A DNA stretch of 64,000 bases from Eumeta japonica (lineage: Eukaryota; Arthropoda; Insecta; Lepidoptera; Psychidae), in contig BGZK01000884.1 of assembly GCA_005406025.1 (NCBI GenBank), forward strand, positions 124,001-188,000, given 5' to 3'. Below the pieces are notes generated by a model, which saw only the letters and a list, made by a program, of their open reading frames with translations, was not told the DNA's origin and did no database searches. Shown piece after piece: positions 36,440 to 48,799 of the stretch. A program made the position numbers and the translations under genes. The stretch's first letter is position 1; each line of letters begins with the position of its first letter.

Positions 36440-37345
36440 ATGTACAAACAGAACTCACACCCTGAAGGTTCCGTACAAACTTATGTTTTTAGATATTTCA
36501 GCCACTAAGAGTACCGACGATTTTTGTTTGTTGTCAATATCGATACTGGCGAGATATTTATTGATTCCTAGATTCGGAAAACTTCTCTTTTTTTTATTTT
36601 TTTAAACTTCTTATATATACTTGATTTATTAGAAAGCTCAAATATTCATAAAGGCAATTTAAGAAAATACTCATTTATATAACGATCTATCACAAGTGTG
36701 TGCCTGTTGAACCGAATTTGACATCAAATCAAATCAAAAATATCTTTATTTCATAGGTAATAGAAATTACGCTTGAAATGCGTCATAAAAAATTGTTTTC
36801 GACATGAAATTTACTACCCATTCCAAATGCTGATTCACCTCGAGAAAAATGAGAAAGTCAAGGCTTGCTCTTTTTTACTTATCGATATAAAATATTTAAT
36901 AATTATTAATTTAGTACAACCCTTAGTAATAACATGAAGCATCCTGATACCGAGCAGTTTAATCTCATGGGTTTTTTCATTAAAATAATCAGACACTATA
37001 TAATAGTTCTTTTTTTTAACGAAACTTTTAAATTCATATAATGGCAAATTTTTAATTTCAAATGTGATTTTCATGATTCTAAATCAACAGGAATGACCCT
37101 ATACGTTTTAATTTCCTTACGACCCTCAAATATAAAACAAAAATGGCCATATTTTTTTATTACGTTTACTTAATTGATTAATTTTTTTACAGCTCCAAGG
37201 GAGTGAAGACCCTAGTATTTGATATCAATTTCAACTTGATACCTTCACGCGTTCCTGAAGAAAAGAGACTTAACAGACACAGTCAAAAAACGAATTCATA
37301 CTATAAGGGATTTTTTTTAATTTTTTTTTAGGTACGGAACCCTAA
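36440..37345 (+). repeat. Dispersed repeat, family D, copy 2
   Basis: The head contains 'gaactcacaccctgaaggtt' and 'ccgtacaaac', the tail 'gatatcaatttcaacttgat' and 'ggtacggaaccctaaaa'. The arrangement matches 7105-8680. A 'tcaatatcgatactggcgag' segment near the head is also typical of the lepidopteran family. The tail word is a near reverse complement of part of the head, which may reflect the element's termini. Confidence 0.55.
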
Positions 37346-39304
37346 AATACGGTAAGCGTCAAAATCGCGTCACTCACGTCTCTGCCCGTTACGCGACACG
37401 AATAGGATATTGCGGTCGCGTCACACCGGCTCTTCGTGTCACACGGATTTCCCGGCGTACAATACCTCACCGCTGTGGATCTCACGCGTCGCCTCTACAT
37501 TGTACGCGGCTTACGGCGCTACAAAGAGGTGCGGCGTATCGTATCGCGATAGCTTATTGATTTCTAGTACTTTATTTCTCTATTATTTTTGAATCTCTGC
37601 CGGTGAACAATGTAACAAATACTATATCAATACGTCTATTCTATTAATTAACTGGACGTCGCTCGCGCAATTAGATAAGTGTTAATTAAAATTTAGAATT
37701 GGTGCTTCTATGCGTGTTAGTGTTGGGTAAAATGTATCCCATATCATATTCCGGAAGACATCCTATTTTATGATATATATTGCATTGATTAATTTAAATA
37801 ATAACACCGAACCCTGATCACGAAATGCAATAAGTATTAAGTTGATGTAGTAAACGTAGAAATTAGTAACTACCCCGTATTGGTCGTTTAAAAAGTTGTA
37901 AAAATCCCTTAATCGCAGAGCACCAGCTTATAATTACTCGTTTTATATGAAAAACAGAATCTCCTGCAAGCTTGGAGCTTTTTAGCCGTGTGCATCAAAA
38001 TATATGATTGTTTTGATTACGTTGATGCTTTAGAAGCTCCTTGCATTTTACGCTGAAAAACTGAATGTTCGATGTATACTTTCAACCGTTGATGTCGCTA
38101 TCAATGCCTGGGTCGATGATGCAATGCTTTTCTTCAATATTTTATAGATTTTCCTAATCTAACACCGACGTAATAAACTTTCTTGTTAAAATATTCGCCT
38201 AATTTACGTAGAATCAAAAAGTTATTCATTAGGCCAATTTGCATTTGATTGAATGACATTAATCTGCAATCCATACGATTCCATACACTATATCAAAACG
38301 ATATACACACATGAAATTAAAAATCCAATAGAGAACACATAAAGAAAAGAAAATAAAACATACAACAAAAATAAAATAGTTAAGGGTGTTGGATATTTGT
38401 GAGTTTTTTATCTCCATTTTATTTGGTATCAGTCTAAGACTTACATTATAATTATAAATTATTTTATTCAATCACTTTCAACCAAACTATAAAATACAGT
38501 AGATAATTCATTTATGAGATTAATATTTAATGTACGTCAGATTAACACAACTTTTTTGCTTAAGAACCAGTTGGAACGAAATAAATACTCAATGTTACGA
38601 AAAACATCCCACAACATAGCAATGAAAACCACGTACAAATCAATAAAGGTGTTTCTGAAATTAGCATTCAAAAAAGCACAGACAAAAGAGCATGTATACC
38701 TGCATGGAGATAAAATAATACTTGTCAAGTAAATAACTAAAATCGAAATGAACTGCAGAACACTCATGCAATCAAAGTTTGCAAAACTCAAAACATTTCA
38801 ACCTTTCTGTCGCTATCTTAATCAAATAAGAAGACTTTAAAGTTTAGTCTGTTATTTTCTAAAAAAATGACGTAATCTAACGTCTTCTCACGGAGAAGTA
38901 AATCGAGACTTTAGATTCAGACTTAACATAACGCAAGTCCTTTTTCTGATTATTGTACCAACAATTTTGGCACATTGGTTAGGTAAGATATTAATATTAT
39001 TGATATGAGGAGCGGTGAAGGCTCAATCGTTTAAGAACTTTAAACCTAACCACGGGCGAATTGATCAATAAGGTTTTAACTAATTCAAATTTTACCGCAC
39101 GCTCCGTACCTCCGAGAGCACACCGAGTCATCGGTCGTGGATGTCATTATCTAATCGGTGAAGAAGTCATTAACGTCCCTCAACCCGCACTGGGCCAGCG
39201 TGGGTGGCTTAAGATCCAAGCCGTTTAATGTGAAATAAAAAAACGTTGAGTGAGTGTGTGGAATTAGCGGCAGGTTAAGCGAAACCTGACAAAGAAGGGA
39301 TTTT
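37346..39304. other. Non-coding DNA with small CpG patch
   Basis: 37,360-37,540 is CpG-rich, with a 60-codon ORF without motifs. Otherwise AT-rich. Near 39,180-39,220 'cccgcactgggccagcgtgg' is a conserved word of lepidopteran retroelement tails, too short to assign. Confidence 0.4.
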
Positions 39305-39307
39305 TTC

Positions 39308-39385
39308 ATCTTGCATGTCGACCGATCACACAATCAACTGGCTTCGCTTTAGATGCCGATTCTGAAATTGATCCAGATTTCAGTT
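39308..39385 (+). repeat. Family B repeat fragment (shared head with 57.5 kb)
   Basis: 'cttgcatgtcgaccgatcac' at 39,311-39,330 differs by one base from the segment at about 57,483-57,502. Both are followed within 40 bases by 'gattctga'-type words. Shared head plus body suggests one dispersed family whose body is the degenerate GATTC repeat. Confidence 0.45.
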
Positions 39386-40354
39386 TTTTTTTTCAAAATA
39401 CGCGTAATGTAAAAAAAAAAGTAGTAAAACGGGTAAAAACTACGTGTTGTGTTACTACGCACTATCAACTATTACCGTACAAAATCTCATCAAATTATGT
39501 TTTGTAGGTTTTACGAATCTCGCAAACAAATCGACTGACTGACAACGACAACTCAAAAAACCCACTGAAATTTGTTCTGTCAACCTTTCTAAAACATCCC
39601 ACAGTATAGTTTTTCTCAAACGGCTTTAATGTATAGATGTCTTCTCGCTACTGTTTTATTGTATGCACATACGACTTTTTTTGCATCGTCGTCAAATATG
39701 ATAATGTCGCGGACGAATATGATGTGACAGACGGACTCACAACGACTGCACCCCAAGGGAGTGACGAAAATACTACGGGGTGAAACCAGGACGCGTAGCT
39801 AGGCGAGCTGAAATTGACGCAGTAAATATTAAGCGGCGAACAACAGACGGTGCTAATGAATAAAGTAAATCACGTACCTTACAAAAATCATAATTAAAAT
39901 TCGTAAGTACATTTAATGTTGATGAATGTAATTAAATTTAATTAAATGAGGCGAGATACGAAATATTCGAGAGTGTAAGAATTTATTATCTAATTTATAT
40001 GAGATTCGACCGTTGAAGAATCGGCTTGGAGTGATAAAGTGATAAATTGTATAATTATGGAAATAAATAAAAACGGCATTAAATGATATCGCAATGCCGC
40101 TTCGTTTTATTGTTTGCCGTCTCATCAATATCGACGGAAAAATTGTTATATAATATTATATGCTATTGATAGATTCAGGACACATAAGTAAATATAGCAT
40201 GGTTTTTATTTAATTTTACTTGCCTAGTTTCTGTGGATACAAGTTTGGCAGATTTTTTTTTCTGTCTGTAATAGACACGTAATTTTTATTACAAATAAAT
40301 ACGTGAGATCGTACTACATTAATTCTGCTATTTAACACAATCGTTATATATAAA
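39386..40354. other. Non-coding DNA, nothing recognised
   Basis: No ORF with motif; AT-rich with local balanced stretches. Confidence 0.5.
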
Positions 40355-40625
40355 TTACAACTCGTTTTAAGGAGTTTTCGAGAGGCAAACAACCCAGAGA
40401 GCCACCGGAGAGTAGGTGGTCATCGCTACCCATGGACACTCGCAACCCAAAAGGATTTTTTTCAGGAGGAGTATGATATCAAATGGAGGAAGGAGTGGAC
40501 CACCGAAACTCTCACTCACTGTATGATACGCAATGGTAGAAACTGATACTTCACGTCTGCATTAAGTGAGGATGTTGTATCATAACACCTGAGTTGGTCC
40601 ATTTTCTTGCTGCAGTGAGTTAGCC
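40355..40625 (+). repeat. Dispersed repeat, family E, copy 1
   Basis: Contains 'aggtggtcatcgctacccat' and 'ggacactcgcaaccc'. Repeats of this type, with 'gtcaccgccgcccatggaca' cores, are abundant in Lepidoptera. The copy at 44,110-44,205 shares the 'ccgatcaccgccacccat' core. Extent is approximate. Confidence 0.5.
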
Positions 40626-43119
40626 ATAACATGAATGAATGACTATTTTTAATATTATTTTCCCTAAAATACATTGTAATTGGCCCCCCTATGAGATTTT
40701 CTTGCTTTAATATTCAAATAATACGAAGCCTACGATACTCAGTGACGTAATAAGAATGATAGGAATAAATAACTAATTATGTATATTTTTAATAGACAAA
40801 ATCTATAATATATATGGCCAAACTAGGTGATATAAAAAAAGGCGTCGCTATTTACCACATTTAAACACAATGAATTCTTTTTCCAGTTTCTGACAAGATA
40901 CTTTTTCTTTCCTTAATTCGACAAAAAAGACAGTAGACTAACAAAACAAATCTATAGAGCGAAAATGTGTGATAGAAAGGTTGGCAAGGGTCGCTCTAGA
41001 CAATTTTATGCAGACTTAATTGGTGAAAAGGGCTTAATTTTAAACACTCGAAACTTTGCGACGAGCTTGCATGAAGAGATTGACGAATATCAGTGAGGCA
41101 AGAGAGATATGCAAAGTTCGTACCATGTCGAAATCTACAGCCTCTGCCTACCCTTCTGGGAAACAGGCGTGAGTTTACATTATTGCTATGATTATTTTTC
41201 TTTCCATGCACAATATTTAGTACTGATTTAAGTCTTTCGGTAACGACTAGATTAATTTGGCAATGAAAATTCTGCAAGATTTTTTATGATTGCGAGTGAC
41301 CAATATGAATCTTAGTCGCTTTACCCATAAATATCTTATGAACAACGTAAAATACAGAGTGAATTTACTCAACATTTAATAATTATTTCATACAATTGAA
41401 AATGTATCCCAATGTTACGTGTAAGATTTATAACTTCACGTCATACAATACACGCTATGTCCTCTGATTAATACAAACAAAACTTCCGTAGTCCACACAA
41501 AACAACATTGACAATCCAGCGCATTCGGTCCTCGCGGCCATAGTACTCCGTAATGAATTATTGATGCTATTCTGAAGCTGATTTCTCCGAGTAAAGTTTT
41601 TCAAGAGGAAGAGAGGGATATTTCGTGAAGATTAACTATTTTTTTTTCGCCACTGTCTCCCGGCGCCCGTGTTTTCCTCTATCAAGATATATCTCGGCCC
41701 TTTCCGGCCGCTGGAGTCGTTCATGAATATTTGACTGGAATTCATTAAACCCGGCCAGTATGAAGCGAATCAGTGTTACCAGCGCGTGCGCTTTGTTACT
41801 CGCCGTTTTTTTTATTCTTGTTTACTTTTATCGCCTTCGAATATTTATCACTCCTTCCGCGACCCGCTAGACTTTCGCAACGCAAGCGCGTCTGTACGTG
41901 ATGATGATCAATTGTTGTAGCACTCGCTTTTATTTAATTACGACTAAATTCTTGATAGATTATCATATTCCTATAGAGACGGGTATACAATTTATCGATA
42001 AATCAGCGACCATTCGAGATTAATGGTTGGTTAAATGGTTGGCAGATTGGTTAAATGGTTGTTTAATGATACCGATGACAAAACGTTGTGATAGCACAAA
42101 AAAAAAATCAAAATTAAAGTCTATCCAAAATGGATGAATTGTAATCCATCAAAGTTTATTAGATAATAGCGCTTTCCTAGCTCCCTTCCTATTTAATTGG
42201 CAATCGAAAGCATTAAAATTTTTAATTTTTTTTACAATCACATAAAAAATTATGTCGCTGTATTCTTTTATAAAAAAAAAAACATTTAAATACTAAAATA
42301 AAAAACTCATAATAAATAGTAATAAATATAACTTTTAAATATAGAAATTTATTAACGCAAACGAAGCCTAGGACACTTAATGACACTTAAGAGACTTTTC
42401 ATTTTTAATTTTATGGCTTTGCTACAAAAATTCATAGAGATAAATAATTATGCAACTTGTATATTTAGCTTCACGATTTCAACGTATTTCTTTTTCCTTT
42501 TTTTCTCTTTTTTTGTATTCTTTTATTGTGATTTTATATAATCAAATCAGAAAAAAGCTATGTTCAAGTTTCCCGCTAGTTCTTATTGGATGTAAAACCA
42601 ATTGTCGAACGGGTAGTAAAGAGGTTAAAATATTACAACGTAATCCAAGTGCTATATAATAAGTATAATTATTCATAATATCAATTTAAAAGTCCTATAT
42701 CAATATATAAAGCGAAAAACTGTTTGTATTTCTAATGAAAATGTTTTAATTTCAACTTAATCCAAAATTCATGTAAAAGAGAAATATTTTACAAATCCAC
42801 TTACCTAAGCAACGGCACAACTTTTTTGTAGACTAACCTCAGCAGAGTTGCGTGCCAGGAAAATATATCGTTGCCTTGTATCAGAATATATTGCAAGCTA
42901 TAAATCTATCACAGATAATTACATTTTAGAAAAATAAGATATATAACAATCTCAAATCGAAGTGTTTCGGAATGCAACATAAATAAACATTTATTTGCAC
43001 GATCGTACCAATTAAACAGATATTGGTACAAGACGTAACAGGCGAAAGAACTAATTATTAGTAATTATTATAGAGCTAATTATCTGTCCGTTCAATTCGA
43101 TTCAAATTTTAATCGAATG
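40626..43119. other. Non-coding DNA
   Basis: A GC-richer stretch at 41,650-41,890 and a short local repeat of 'ttggttaaatggttg' at 42,020-42,065. ORFs at 40,996-41,277 (-, 93 codons) and 42,450-42,659 (+) lack domains. No gene supported. Confidence 0.45.
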
Positions 43120-43124
43120 AAATC

Positions 43125-43240
43125 ACTCGCTCTGAGCCTCGCCCGTTAAGCTGCCGGTCGCGGAGCACGTCATCGCATTGGTGACAGCGGTCATAGCCGG
43201 CTCCCGAGCCGCACTGAAGCTACACGGAGAGTCTATATAA
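43125..43240. other. CpG-rich patch
   Basis: Short block of GC-rich DNA with many CG dinucleotides, no ORF with motif. A similar, smaller patch lies at 43,790-43,900. Confidence 0.35.
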
Positions 43241-44109
43241 TATAAGGATGAGTCTCTCGCTGATTTGTGACGGAGTGTGACCCTACATCGAGGTCACGAA
43301 AAACTTGAACATAAATTATGACTAGAGAAAGACAGATGATCCTTTTTGTATTTAATATTTCATCTAAACTTTCTTCGCAAACATAAAATATATAAGGCGC
43401 ATTGTTGACATTTTTCTTGAAATATGTTCGTGATAATCGAATGGACGCAGCGATGCTTTTATCTTAAATACGATACAAATAAAATTCCATTCCAAATAAT
43501 CAACAAAAATAATACTATTACGTACATAACTAATTTTGTATATATAAATATATATCATTTAAATAGTATTCAAAAATATACAATAATGCTTTCTTAGAAC
43601 AAAAGCTGTAGAAAGCTGACATCGAAGTGATTTAATAATATGAATGTGTTGTGTCGCGATTACAACGAAATCATTTAAATCAGTGTGAAATCTTTAAAAA
43701 GCAGTTATCAAATTTCGCTCACCCTTATTCCTGTAAACATTTGTAAATTCTTCGATCTCGTCCACATGACTTTGAGGGTAAGAAGGGATTTTGTCCGGAT
43801 GTGTGAGCGCAGTGCGGTGCGGTCAATTTGCCGCGCCGGCGCTCATAGCCACAGGCCATTTGACCGGAGCGTCTAAATAATCGAATAGCGGTAGCCGCGA
43901 GGCTATTTTATGGGCGAGGGAGTTGGCTGCATGATGGCTTTGTTCGCCTAATTACTTAATTCCGTGACGACGAAATTACAGAAATTGTCTGGCGGGCGAT
44001 CAGAAATAACCATATTGAATATTCACGGATTATGTGCTGCAGTGACTTGAATAATTCAGAATAACAGAAGTGTTTGTGTTACATGTAACTATTGATAATA
44101 AAAGCACGT
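43241..44109. other. Non-coding DNA
   Basis: AT-rich apart from the CpG spot at 43,790-43,900, whose ORF (43,685-43,876) has no motif. Confidence 0.45.
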
Positions 44110-44205
44110 GTCTCGTTTCGAAGTCAGCCATCTGAACAGTGGCCGATCACCGCCACCCATGAGCGCTCGCGACTCTTGAGCGGTCACCGGTGCGATGCTC
44201 TCCTT
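44110..44205 (+). repeat. Dispersed repeat, family E, copy 2
   Basis: Core 'ccgatcaccgccacccatga' followed by 'gcgctcgcgac', related to 40,420-40,450. A short fragment without visible ends. Confidence 0.45.
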
Positions 44206-44781
44206 ATAGAAATGAACATTCTCTATTCACGAAGACAAACTATGAGTACGATTGACACGCTTTGATCTCCTGCTGATTACGTTAGATAGTTCTAGAAGAT
44301 TATTTGATTGTAACCTAGTAATATATCAATATTATGTGCAATAGATATTTAACGGTTAATAACATTAACGAGAGACAAACATACAATGTATGAATGTTGA
44401 CCTCCTGTGTCAACATTTAACTCTCTTTTGCCGCACCATAATTCTGTTATTTATATTTTTCCATATCTATTGTACGAAAAGCTCAGTGCGTGAATCCGAT
44501 TCGCATTTTTTTTTCATATTTATCATTTAGACAAAAGATAAATTAATTGAACGCAGTTTTGTATTGTTTATTTTGCGTCGATTTATAGTCTCGTTGTCAC
44601 ATTCTAATAGGGGTCGAATGCCGTTATTAGACTAATGACGTTTGTTTTAACGAATTTACTTATTTCTGGTAAGAAGTTAAGGGAAAGGGTGATTATTTTT
44701 GAAATTGCCGTTAAAATAAGGAGGATATAGAAAAAGCAAATCGAGTAAAAAGAATATTGTAGACGTCTTTTTGTAGTTTTA
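44206..44781. other. AT-rich non-coding DNA
   Basis: Nothing recognised. Confidence 0.5.
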
Positions 44782-45194
44782 TCTGTATAACTAAAAATAG
44801 TAAAAAGCAGTTCTTTGATAAGCGCATCACGTGAGAACGGCTGAAACGATTTGGCTAATTTAGTTTTTAAACGTCCCTAACAGTCCGATTAAATTTATCA
44901 GATATAGCGAAATCGAATAAAAAGGTCCCGAAAAGATCAAAAAAAATTTGAGCTTTTTTTTTACGAAGGGACTTTTGTATGAAGTCACGACCGTCACCCG
45001 CGAGTCGAACGATGAATATACGTAATTCTTTTTCGTTCGGATGCAAAAGCAAGACCGCGATCGAGATTGACATCGATCGCTGCAAAAGTTGAAGGAGCTC
45101 ATTCTACGTTCATACTGGCAGACCTGCGGGCATTGACTATGAGGTCGAAGCGCCCACAAATAATAGCAGAACAACGTCTGTGCGGGCCAGCTAG
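44782..45194 (+). mobile_element. Non-autonomous Helitron-like element, 413 bp
   Basis: The 3' end 'gtgcgggccagctag' with CTAG at 45,191-45,194 followed by T fits the CTRR/T end of Helitrons, and 'gcgggtcagctagt' ends are common in Lepidoptera. The interior 'gtgagaacggctgaaacgat' at 44,831-44,850 is a conserved word of the same elements. The proposed 5' end is TC at 44,782 preceded by A, giving A|TC...CTAG|T as expected for insertion between A and T. The 5' end is less certain. The two overlapping minus-strand ORFs here are not genes. Confidence 0.65.
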
Positions 45195-45608
45195 TAAAGA
45201 ATAAATGTAAAATTCAATTTGTCAAATTTAAAAGAAAAAAATAGAAATTATCTTTGAAGGTTTATAATTTAATTGTTTTTTAATCGATTTTAGTTTTGTT
45301 TGAATTTTTTTTTCTTTGATTCCTATAATCTACTCTATATTACATTGAGACATTTCGCTTTTTCACTAATGTAAATAAATTATCCTATATTTCATCATAT
45401 TACAAGGTCTTTTGAATTAAATCAACACTAATGTACATTATTAAAATGGCAAAATTTGACTTGAAATCGAATCGACTGTGATCAGCCGTCACGATTTTGG
45501 CAAGTTGTCAACATTTTGAGATCTAATTGATTAATAATTAATTTAAAAATAAATTATAATTAATTCATTTACATAACGTTATCAAGCCCATCTAAAAACA
45601 TCATAAAA
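45195..45608. other. AT-rich non-coding DNA
   Basis: Nothing recognised. Confidence 0.5.
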
Positions 45609-45812
45609 TTGATTTATGGTGTGCGAAATAAAGACATCATAAAAATCGTATCAATTGAATGGATAGTTTTAGAAGAAAGATTTAATAAGTTTCTTACTGA
45701 TTTTCCAAATATCAAGCGAAAGTTAAAATCTAAGCGGCCTATATCTCACAGTTTACTTGAGCATTACGTTTGGAAACGCAAATATTTATTTTGGCGCATA
45801 GACAACCAGTGA
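45609..45812 (+). pseudogene. Possible protein remnant, unidentified
   Basis: The second half of the 67-codon frame reads like a basic globular protein segment (NIKRKLKSKRPISHSLLEHY and WKRKYLF), which faintly recalls the C-terminal region of some transposases. Flanking frames do not extend the similarity. It could be chance; listed as a candidate only. Confidence 0.2.
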
Positions 45813-46700
45813 AATGAAACTTTTCAAAATGATCAAGAGAAAACAGTAACGAACAGACAGAAAATCATGAAATCGATAAGAGATTTATGTATAATATTTG
45901 AAACGTGATATCCAATAAATTTACATAATATCGTTATTGAGATTACAACGCAACTTTGTGGCGAGATGTGGAATTTCTAGATATTAAAGTAACTGGAATT
46001 TATTGACATTCCGTGTGAGCCAAGTTGTAGTTTTTGAATTTGTACTCTTTTGGAAGTGTCGACGGTAAAATTACAATACGTGTGCAGCTCATGATTAAAA
46101 TTGGGTATAGCAGCGAAAGCGATATCAGCTATGCTAATGCGTATTGCGACTGAACTTTGAGGAAATACCAAAGCCAATTTTATATCATACTTGTACCATA
46201 TGTATAGTACTCGCTTACTTTGTAAGAATGGCTTTTCTATTGACGCATTACTTGTTATTGTATATTCTGAAATAACAAATAAAATTTTCTGGATATCCTT
46301 CTAAAATCTTATCGACTACCAGAACAAAACGTGAAGGTGCATTACTTGCATTGTAAATAGTTAAATAACGTGGACGCTAACTTATCGAAACTAATAATTT
46401 CATTAATTCTTAAGTAGCTTAAAAATAATATCGTTAAAGTAAATGGTATTCTCATTATTATTTATAATTACCAAATATGTATGAATTTATTAATAATAAT
46501 GAACTTATAATATAAGTATGTATTTATTAATGATTAATAAATACGTATGAGTTGAAAACAACTCGGAAACGTAAGCCTCGGACTTAACTCTCGTCTTACC
46601 AACTGTATTATTACGTGATACACTTATTTTTGTAATAACATGGGTATATATTTGTCATATACTTCCATTTATGTATGTGTACTATTATATATAAAACAAG
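45813..46700. other. AT-rich non-coding DNA
   Basis: A small palindrome, 14-bp arms with one mismatch, lies at about 46,515-46,545. Nothing else recognised. Confidence 0.5.
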
Positions 46701-46719
46701 AAAACTGGGCAGATGTCGC

Positions 46720-47480
46720 CTCGTTACATCTCCATTGTCTCTTAATTAGAACAGTTCGGGATTCACGCGAGTACAATTAAACATCATTACGGCTCCGTAT
46801 GATCCGATACCACCTTACGACACGTTCGCACATCGACACCGTTCATATACGACCCGAGTAGAAATCCTACACTAACCCGCAAGGTGGCAACATGCGAACG
46901 TGCACCATATATGCGCCTACGACGGCTTTAGTCAGAAGCACCGGTAAGCCGTAAGAAAAAGAGGCGAATGCATGCGGACAAATACACGTCTGTCGACAAC
47001 TACTCGAAATAATTTGAGGAGTAGTCATTTAACGTTTTCCTCAATTCCTAATATTTTCCTCAACCGCACCTCAATCCAATTCGAGCTGCCCCCGACCCTC
47101 AGCCGCTCCCGCTTAATAAGAACTTCGAGTTTGTAGTTCACGACGCGGCGGCCGTGGTGGCGCGCCGAAACTGCGATCGTGATCGAATACAGCCCGAGCG
47201 ACAACAGCGATGCCTGCTAATTTAAAATTCAAATAGAAAGAGTTACCTGCCGCTTCGTGTAGATGTCGCCGCGGTGACCGCTCCACAATCCGGCCGAAAT
47301 TAAATCACAAACAAGAAAGTTGGGGCGGAAAGCTCAAAACCGGTCCGCGGGATCGACTTACGCGCGTAACGAGAAAAGTTGCATGAATGAGAGCGGGGTA
47401 CAGGCGAGAGCTTTCACATTCCTTTCTTGGGGGGCGGAATTAGAGTCTTTTGTGGGGCAATAGTGCGGCCGGTCACGGTT
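46720..47480. other. CpG-rich block with a possible minus-strand splice donor
   Basis: The longest GC-rich stretch of the window, dense in CG around 47,080-47,210 and 47,260-47,390. On the minus strand, a strong donor match CAG|GTAACT lies at 47,249-47,241. It is preceded by about 30 open codons (from about 47,340) encoding, among others, GLWSGHRGDIYTKRQ. No ATG or acceptor defines the exon. It would suit a 5' exon, coding or not, of a gene transcribed leftwards. Confidence 0.3.
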
Positions 47481-48280
47481 GGCTAATGAAAATGATTTTG
47501 CTTTTGTCCGAGGATCAGTTAAAAACTATTGAACTTATAGGTACTTGACTTTGACGAATCGAAGCGAGCGAAAGGAGGTATAATTTCTTGATGATTTTTT
47601 ATAAGCTTTTTACAATATCATGAACGTAAAAATATGTTTGTGTGAATTATCGGTAAGCAAGGTGGTAATCAAATTTAATTTCTCATAGATCGTAGATATT
47701 ATGTCCTTTGAATGGAATATAGGATAATTACAAAACCATATAGAAAAAAAAAAGTGTATGTGTATTAGCGTACACACGTAAGAAGTGAAACTTCTTTATG
47801 ACATCATTTTTCGATAAATGATTTACTATTTACAACTTCACAGAAATTGGTTGAATAAAGCTAAATTAGATAAAGTTTATTTAAAAGGCTTTTATTATCA
47901 TAGACATGGATACAAAAATAATACAATTATTTCACCTTTCTGCTACTAAGGTTATAGCATTTCATTAATTATAATAGAATTATTACTATTATTGTTATCG
48001 TTATTATATATTTTTGTAATTAATGGCTTAACTCACTGATATTTACAATCAAAAACTAAGGTTAACCTGAAATAACCTTAAAAAAAATAAATACCGTAAT
48101 CACACCCACGTGTTGAATGTATGTATTAGAAAAAAATACTTACTTCTGTTAGAAATCCACTGGAATCAGAATAAATATCTTTTATTCTTTTTGTCAATAG
48201 CTTTATAAAATTTTTTTCGCTAATCACTTAATTGAAACATTATTTTTCACGTCACTACTGAGTTTCAGAAATAGAAATGT
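47481..48280. other. AT-rich non-coding DNA
   Basis: No ORF or repeat recognised. Confidence 0.5.
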
Positions 48281-48484
48281 TCAGAGTTTCATGTAGGAGA
48301 CTTGGTAATGGTATATGTACCTAGAAGGGTGATAGGTAAAACTTTTCAATTAATGCGATGTTATAAAGGGCCATATAGAATTGTAGGAAAATTATCGAAC
48401 TCTACGTATAAAATCGAGTCACTCAATGAAAGAATGTGAGATATAGTTCATGTATGTCGGTTGAAAAGGTTTCAACTTAGATAA
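48281..48484 (+). pseudogene. Ty3/gypsy-type integrase C-terminus (GPY/F module)
   Basis: The frame reads VGDLVMVYVPRRVIGKTFQL, then RCYKGPYRIVGKLSNSTYKIES, a stop (TGA at 48,437-48,439), and DIVHVCRLKRFQLR before TAA. The order 'GDLV...P....GK...L...Y.GPY.I...L....Y.IE......VHV.RLK' is the GPY/F chromodomain-adjacent module at the end of integrase in gypsy-like retrotransposons. All upstream gag-pol sequence is absent, so this is the 3' stump of an element. The stop codon shows decay. Confidence 0.75.
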
Positions 48485-48525
48485 TAGGAAAATGTAATAT
48501 ATACAAACTGTAAATAGATCTAGGG

Positions 48526-48760
48526 TGTTGACAGAAAGTATATGTGACAGGTGGCCTTAGTAACAATTATGTTTATGCCACGATGACATTAATAACATTG
48601 AATAAATATGGCGCGTAACGGAAAAATGTTACCCAGAAATAAAGATGGCGCGTAACAGAAAAACGTTACATTGCTATAAAATTTCTCCCATACGCCGATA
48701 AAGAAGTTTTATTTCAATAAAAAATAAATAAATTCCATTAAAATGGTTATTTTATATTCA
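48526..48760 (+). repeat. Probable 3' LTR of the gypsy-type element
   Basis: It follows the integrase stop by about 40 bases, where a 3' LTR is expected. It starts TGTTGACAG (a start at 48,544, TGTGACAGG, is also possible). A TATAAA at 48,675-48,680 and AATAAA at 48,717-48,722 fit a U3-R-U5 layout. The end cannot be fixed without the 5' LTR, which is not in the window. Confidence 0.5.
48608..48681. repeat. 37-bp tandem duplication within the LTR
   Basis: Units at 48,608 and 48,645 each begin ATGGCGCGTAAC and include a GTAAC...GTTAC inverted pair. Repeated short units just upstream of a TATA box are common in U3 enhancers of LTR elements. Confidence 0.8.
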
Positions 48761-48799
48761 TTTATCTCAAAACATATAACACTGACAAGAAATATTTTT

